Positions 60,549 through 64,000 of a DNA stretch of 64,000 nucleotides are shown here, one piece after another. The stretch covers positions 62,001-126,000 of the forward strand of contig JAPONQ010000019.1 of assembly GCA_026713865.1 (NCBI GenBank). The letters are read 5' to 3'. Position 1 is the first letter of the stretch. Every line of letters begins with the position of its first letter. This stretch comes from Chloroflexota bacterium. GTDB taxonomy: Bacteria > Chloroflexota > Dehalococcoidia > UBA2979. The position numbers and the translations under genes were made by a program. The notes beneath the pieces are model-generated. The model was not told the DNA's origin. It ran no database searches and saw nothing but the letters and a program-made list of their open reading frames with translations.

Positions 60549-60595
60549 TGGTGCCCCCAGGGGGACTCGAACCCCCGTTTCCACCTTGAAAGGGT
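60549..60595 (-). other. 3' fragment of tRNA-Glu(UUC), probable attachment-site scar
   Basis: Forty-seven bases match the 3' half of the tRNA-Glu at 55,952 with one difference, and that difference changes the anticodon from CTC to TTC. The fragment runs from the anticodon stem-loop to the encoded CCA and then loses homology at 60,596. It is therefore the displaced 3' end of a second tRNA-Glu gene split by integration, with the inserted DNA lying to its right. Confidence 0.85.
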
Positions 60596-60961
60596 ACTCA
60601 GGCCGGTCCCGGCCCGTCGCTTCTGGTCCCTTCGCGAGCTGGTTTCGTACCTAACAGGATGCGCTTATGACAAGTCGTGTTGCGGCTCGTGGCCCTCCGT
60701 CCCACGCAGTCCCACCAAACATGTCCCCAAAATGTCCCCCAAACACTCCGCGATGCCAGGAACCACACCCGGAAGGCCGCGTAACGCGGTGGCCCGGGAC
60801 GACCGACACTCCGCTGCAACCTCCCATCGCGTGCGGGGGGTGGGATTCGCGACGGCGACCACCTCGGCCCCACCAATCCTGTTTCTGAGCCCATTGCATG
60901 AACCCATGAGAGAAGCGACGCGGGGCACGGGCCTGGAGCGAGCCGGCACAAGGCGACCGAA
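60596..60961. other. Left margin of the tRNA-Glu(UUC) island
   Basis: No intact gene is seen in these 366 bases. The composition falls sharply in GC just after the tRNA fragment. Minus-strand frames include GGHFGDMFGG and LGDILGTCLVG, possibly debris of an integrase C-terminus, but nothing firm. Confidence 0.4.
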
Positions 60962-63499
60962 TCATGGCACCGGTCCATGACACCGCTTGTATTTCTGGCC
61001 TGACCCGCACGGGCAAGGTGCGTTGCGTGGCACCTTCGGGATGATGAGCGGCTCCCGCTGCATTGGAGCGGGCAGTGTGCGAGTCTCGAGTGAAACGGTG
61101 CCCGCCTCAATCTCCTCAATGAGACGAAATTGGTTCGCGAGTTCTCGCTGCGCATCAGGCGAGAGTGAGTCACGGAATCCTTCGGTGTCCGAGAAGACAG
61201 CTCTGGCCTTCTCGAAATCACCGCAGTATGCGAGGATGACGGCGTGCTGTGCACTGACCGGCACGAGGTGCCCGAGAAGGTTGTACTCCCTAACTGCGGG
61301 GAGGAGTGCCTCTTCCATGAAGTGCCGAGCTGCAGGAGCGTCACCCAGCAGGCCGATCAGTTCGTCGACGATGTCTTGGCCAACCTTCAATAGGGACGTG
61401 GGTGCGTGGGCGACTTGGTAGAACTTGAAGGCGAGGAGCCAGTGGAGCGCTCCCCTGCCATCCAGCTTCTGGCTGATCACACCAACCAGGTGCAGGCTAT
61501 CCGCGACACGCTTGAGCGTCTGGTTGTCGGACGCGCGCGTACCTAGGCGGTCGACGATTGTCTGTGGGCTCTTGCCAACCAGCCAGCTAAACGTGAAGCC
61601 GAGCTGTTTCAGGTATCGGTCGAGGACTCGCTGTGCAACGGGGAGTGCTTGTGCATCACGGTCGGAGTTATGGAGCGCCCATGCGTAGGTGTAGTCGAGG
61701 ATCAGGCGAGTGGTCCCGCCTGCATGGATGGACTGGTAGACGCGCGTGACTTCGGCGGGGTCCTTACGGACCGCTACAATCGCCATGCGCTTAATGGCGA
61801 TTCGCGTGTGCGCCTCGACGCTCGCCGGCACACACTTCGCGAGGACTACCATCTTCGAAAGGTGCTGCTCGGCCGCCGCGGCCTCAAGCCCTGTGAGGCA
61901 TGCGAAAGCTAGCCCGTCGTACGCCCAAAATCGGTCCTCGGCGGATTGTGCTTGGTCCGCGGCAAACGCTTCGAGGAGGCTCCTGAACTCCTCATCGAGG
62001 CCATACTCGATGAAGAATTCATCGGTGGAGAGTCCAACGAGTTCTTCGACATCGCCGGTTAGCGGCAATAGCCGGTACGTCAGCAGAGCACGCTTGGCGT
62101 CGGGCGCCTCACGAATCGAGTCGAGCAACGTTGCTCTCAGCCGTTGAGCCGAATCGCGGAGAACCTCAGGCGTCAATTCCTCTCGCGCGTCGGTTGCAAG
62201 CATTCGGAAGGCATCGTGCAGTTGCACGTGGCCCGCTTGCAGTTGGCTGACGATCCCAAGACCGAGGAGGGCGTTTAGTTGGCCGGCAGCGGCCGCGCGC
62301 GGAATGCCGAGGCTGTCGGAGATGAGGCGCAATGCCTCCTCGTGTGCCAACGGCACTGTAGTGAGGCTCAGAACAGCGGCCGTCCGCCGACTTAGTCCAG
62401 CGACGGACTCAAACGTGCCTGCCAGGATCGCGCGCTGAGGCGTCATCCCCACATGCTCGTTCTGCTCACAAGCCGTGCAGAAGGCAGAGACCTTGCCTCC
62501 GTACTCTTTGGCGGCGATCGATGCTGCGCCACGGACGTATAGTGGTAAACCTCCGGTCAGTCTCCGCAACCGCTCCGCCGTTCTTGCGTCGATGGGCTCA
62601 CCCTGGAGTGAGCACTCAGCGGCGATTGCTGACAGGGACCAGCCACGCAATTCCATCGGCTCGACTTCGAGCCGCGCCGCTAGGGCGTCGGTGGATGCTG
62701 ATGGCTGAGCGAGCAAGAGGAATCGAACACCCGGGGCGGCACGGACAGCGGCCACCTGCTGGTCGACGGGAATCTCCTGTGCATTGTCGACGATAACCAA
62801 GACTGCACGGCCGCTACGCTCCGCGAGCGTGCTGAGTGCTCGCAGCGATTCAGTCCCGCCCCGACCCGGCAGGAGGACGGTAGCCAGCGACGCCCTGTCG
62901 CTGGCGAAGAGGCGGGGCGCGATCTCGCGGGCCAACGCTCCAGCGTATGAATCGGGCGCAGAGCCCGCTGCATCGAAGTAGGCGAGCGTTCCTTCTTGGT
63001 GGACGGCCGGCTGTGCGGCCCATGACGTTTTGCCGCTTCCCGAGATTCCAACAACGAGCTGTACCGGCACTTCTGGTTCGATAGTCGGCTCATCCTCATG
63101 TGGCCGGTACGGCGACGGCGGCGTGGGAAGGGCATGAAGCTCGAGCGTCACCTGTTCGAAGAGATCCGGCAACGCTGCCAGCGTGAATTCGTGTGTCTCG
63201 TACGGAGCCGTGCCGCTTGCGGCTTGCAGCACAGTCGTGGCGAGCTTGGCTACGAGCGTCTCTGGTGTGAGCAGTCGACCAGGAAGGCCGCTCGCCTCTC
63301 CCGCGCACCAACCGAAAGCTCCAGAGACGTTCTCAAAGGCTGGCGGTAGCTGGGGGCGGATCGTCTCGATCGTCCCGTGCTCAAGACCGGGTGCCCTGTA
63401 GTGAAAGTCGTACGGCCAACTCCGGATATCCCTCAAGAGCGCAGCGTCAGGCGCGCTGTCGATCGCCAGGGTCATTGAGCCACGCGTCGCCACGGTCAT
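60962..63499 (-). CDS. STAND/NB-ARC-type NTPase with C-terminal SEC-C motif, 5' end replaced by an IS
   Basis: The open frame of 845 residues has an NB-ARC-like module: P-loop VVGISGSGKTSWA (about residue 150), Walker B RAVLVIVDNAQEIP, RFLLLAQPS and the GLPL box LTGGLPLYVRGAA. A winged-helix region (VQLHDAFRMLATDA) and a long helical-repeat half follow. It ends with the zinc SEC-C motif PCPCGSGQKYKRCHG. This is the architecture of bacterial NLR-like immune ATPases. Both possible start codons (63499, 63475) lie inside terminal repeats of an IS21-type element, so the first ~14 residues are IS-derived and the true N-terminus, perhaps an effector domain, is probably lost. Codon use looks unlike the core genome. 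Confidence 0.8.
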   Translation of the reverse strand: MTVATRGSMTLAIDSAPDAALLRDIRSWPYDFHYRAPGLEHGTIETIRPQLPPAFENVSGAFGWCAGEASGLPGRLLTPETLVAKLATTVLQAASGTAPYETHEFTLAALPDLFEQVTLELHALPTPPSPYRPHEDEPTIEPEVPVQLVVGISGSGKTSWAAQPAVHQEGTLAYFDAAGSAPDSYAGALAREIAPRLFASDRASLATVLLPGRGGTESLRALSTLAERSGRAVLVIVDNAQEIPVDQQVAAVRAAPGVRFLLLAQPSASTDALAARLEVEPMELRGWSLSAIAAECSLQGEPIDARTAERLRRLTGGLPLYVRGAASIAAKEYGGKVSAFCTACEQNEHVGMTPQRAILAGTFESVAGLSRRTAAVLSLTTVPLAHEEALRLISDSLGIPRAAAAGQLNALLGLGIVSQLQAGHVQLHDAFRMLATDAREELTPEVLRDSAQRLRATLLDSIREAPDAKRALLTYRLLPLTGDVEELVGLSTDEFFIEYGLDEEFRSLLEAFAADQAQSAEDRFWAYDGLAFACLTGLEAAAAEQHLSKMVVLAKCVPASVEAHTRIAIKRMAIVAVRKDPAEVTRVYQSIHAGGTTRLILDYTYAWALHNSDRDAQALPVAQRVLDRYLKQLGFTFSWLVGKSPQTIVDRLGTRASDNQTLKRVADSLHLVGVISQKLDGRGALHWLLAFKFYQVAHAPTSLLKVGQDIVDELIGLLGDAPAARHFMEEALLPAVREYNLLGHLVPVSAQHAVILAYCGDFEKARAVFSDTEGFRDSLSPDAQRELANQFRLIEEIEAGTVSLETRTLPAPMQREPLIIPKVPRNAPCPCGSGQKYKRCHGPVP

Positions 63500-63507
63500 T
63501 GGACCAC
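63457..63507 (-). repeat. Probable terminal repeats of an IS21-family element
   Basis: Two copies of a 21-bp unit, sharing TCGCCA-GGTCATTG and CCAC with 18 of 21 bases equal, start at 63463 and 63487, a 24-bp period. They follow a TGTCGA-like end at 63457 and lie beyond the istB stop, the place where IS21-family elements carry multiple end repeats for transposase binding. The boundary is therefore near 63457. The target duplication cannot be checked because the other end is outside the window. Confidence 0.65.
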
Positions 63508-63552
63508 CCGGGACGCCGGTAGGCGGCTTGATATCAGCGAGCGTCTAGCCCG

Positions 63553-64000
63553 TCAATCACCCCCCGTCTGTGCTTCGAGCAGGGCGCGGTGCGGCGAGAG
63601 CCGCTGCCGGTAGCTCTCGCCCTCGATCACGATCTGGTAGCTGGCGTTGGCGAGCCGGTCGAGGGCGCTGTTGCCGAGGATCGGGTCGTCGAAGAGACCC
63701 AGCCACTCCTCGACGGCGCGGTTCGAGGTGATGACGAAGCTGGAGCTGCGGTGGCGCCCGATGACCAGTTCGTAGAGGTCGATGGACTGCTGCGCGGTGA
63801 GGCGATGGAGCCCGAGGTCGTCGAGGACGAGCAGGTCGGGCGCCAGGAAGCTGCGGAAGACCCTCTCGGCCGAGTGGTCGACGCGGGCCTGCGCCATCTC
63901 GCGGAAGTAGTGGTCGGCCGGGGCGAAGCGGACGCTGCGTCCGGAGCGGACGGCCGAGTAGCCGAGCGCCTGGGCCAGGAAGCTCTTGCCGACACCGACG
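63553..64000 (-). CDS. istB: IS21-family helper ATPase IstB, N-terminus outside window
   Basis: IstB is the AAA+ ATPase that assists the IS21 transposase in target capture. The visible 148 residues start in the P-loop (GVGKSFLAQALGYSA) and include the Walker B LLVLDDLGL, SFVITSNRAVEEW and DPILGNSALDRLANASYQI, all typical of IstB. The frame is open to the window edge. The partner transposase gene istA should lie just upstream, outside the window. Confidence 0.93.
   Translation of the reverse strand, partial: VGVGKSFLAQALGYSAVRSGRSVRFAPADHYFREMAQARVDHSAERVFRSFLAPDLLVLDDLGLHRLTAQQSIDLYELVIGRHRSSSFVITSNRAVEEWLGLFDDPILGNSALDRLANASYQIVIEGESYRQRLSPHRALLEAQTGGD

Noticed and set aside
55952-60595. 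The interval between the two tRNA-Glu tails as one integrated island
   Set aside because: The two tails have different anticodons (CTC and TTC), the tRNA orientation places inserts on the other sides, and the genes between look native in composition and organisation.
60528-60650. A protein-coding frame reading GDSNPRFHLERV across the tRNA fragment
   Set aside because: It is the accidental translation of the tRNA-Glu 3' half.

Overview
The window is 64 kb of very GC-rich bacterial chromosome. Genes are tightly packed, with many GTGA or ATGA stop/start overlaps and frequent GTG starts. The housekeeping content (HisZ-dependent histidine pathway, RNase J, a sec-independent Tat pair, F420-type LLM oxidoreductases, lipoproteins, tRNA genes with encoded CCA) fits a high-GC Chloroflexota (Dehalococcoidia-like) or a deep actinobacterial lineage. 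The sequence alone does not decide between these.

Layout. 1-9.3 kb: a minus-strand block with a biotin ligase and histidine genes (birA, hisZ, a tandem two-domain hisG, a zinc-phospholipase-C-like gene, partial hisD). A tiny self-contained transcription unit for a 26-residue peptide lies just upstream, followed by a class III aminotransferase, murE and a PPOX-family flavoprotein. 9.35-12.4 kb: RNase P RNA directly after the molybdate transporter modABC. 12.5-17.0 kb: yceD-rpmF-fabD-fabG-nusB-acpP-tatB-tatC on the plus strand. 17.1-22.1 kb: family-4 uracil-DNA glycosylase, RNase J and FtsK. 22.5-28.7 kb: uvrB, ruvA-ruvC, yebC and panB-panC on the minus strand.

28,972-31,641 is a complete IS1595-family element with 12-bp perfect terminal repeats (imperfect out to 26) and an 8-bp target duplication. 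It carries a DNA methyltransferase-HNH fusion, broken by a G9 homopolymer, and a small companion gene. Matching promoters sit inside both terminal repeats. 31.7-47.3 kb returns to core-like genes: S58 peptidase, an alpha/beta hydrolase lacking its nucleophile, GDT1 exporter, mutM, polA, threonine aldolase, a circularly permuted CcdA, an aldo/keto reductase, two LLM oxidoreductases and an M20 peptidase. An ABC exporter follows at 47.6-49.4 kb.

49.4-55.95 kb is an accessory region that looks lower in GC and ends exactly at tRNA-Glu(CUC). It holds IS110 and LuxR remnants, a beta-propeller lipoprotein, and the most interesting pair in the window: a GPP34-cytochrome P450 fusion followed by a sterol C-24 methyltransferase homologue. 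These suggest a lipid or isoprenoid-modifying cassette. 56-60.3 kb is native-looking: amidase with a GatC/AtzG-like partner, a membrane-anchored molybdopterin oxidoreductase, a methyltransferase and a VanZ-like protein. At 60,549 a 3' fragment of a second tRNA-Glu (UUC) marks the edge of another integrated island that continues past the window. That island contains a STAND/NB-ARC NTPase with a SEC-C tail. The start of this gene has been replaced by the end of an IS21-type element, whose istB runs off the right edge.
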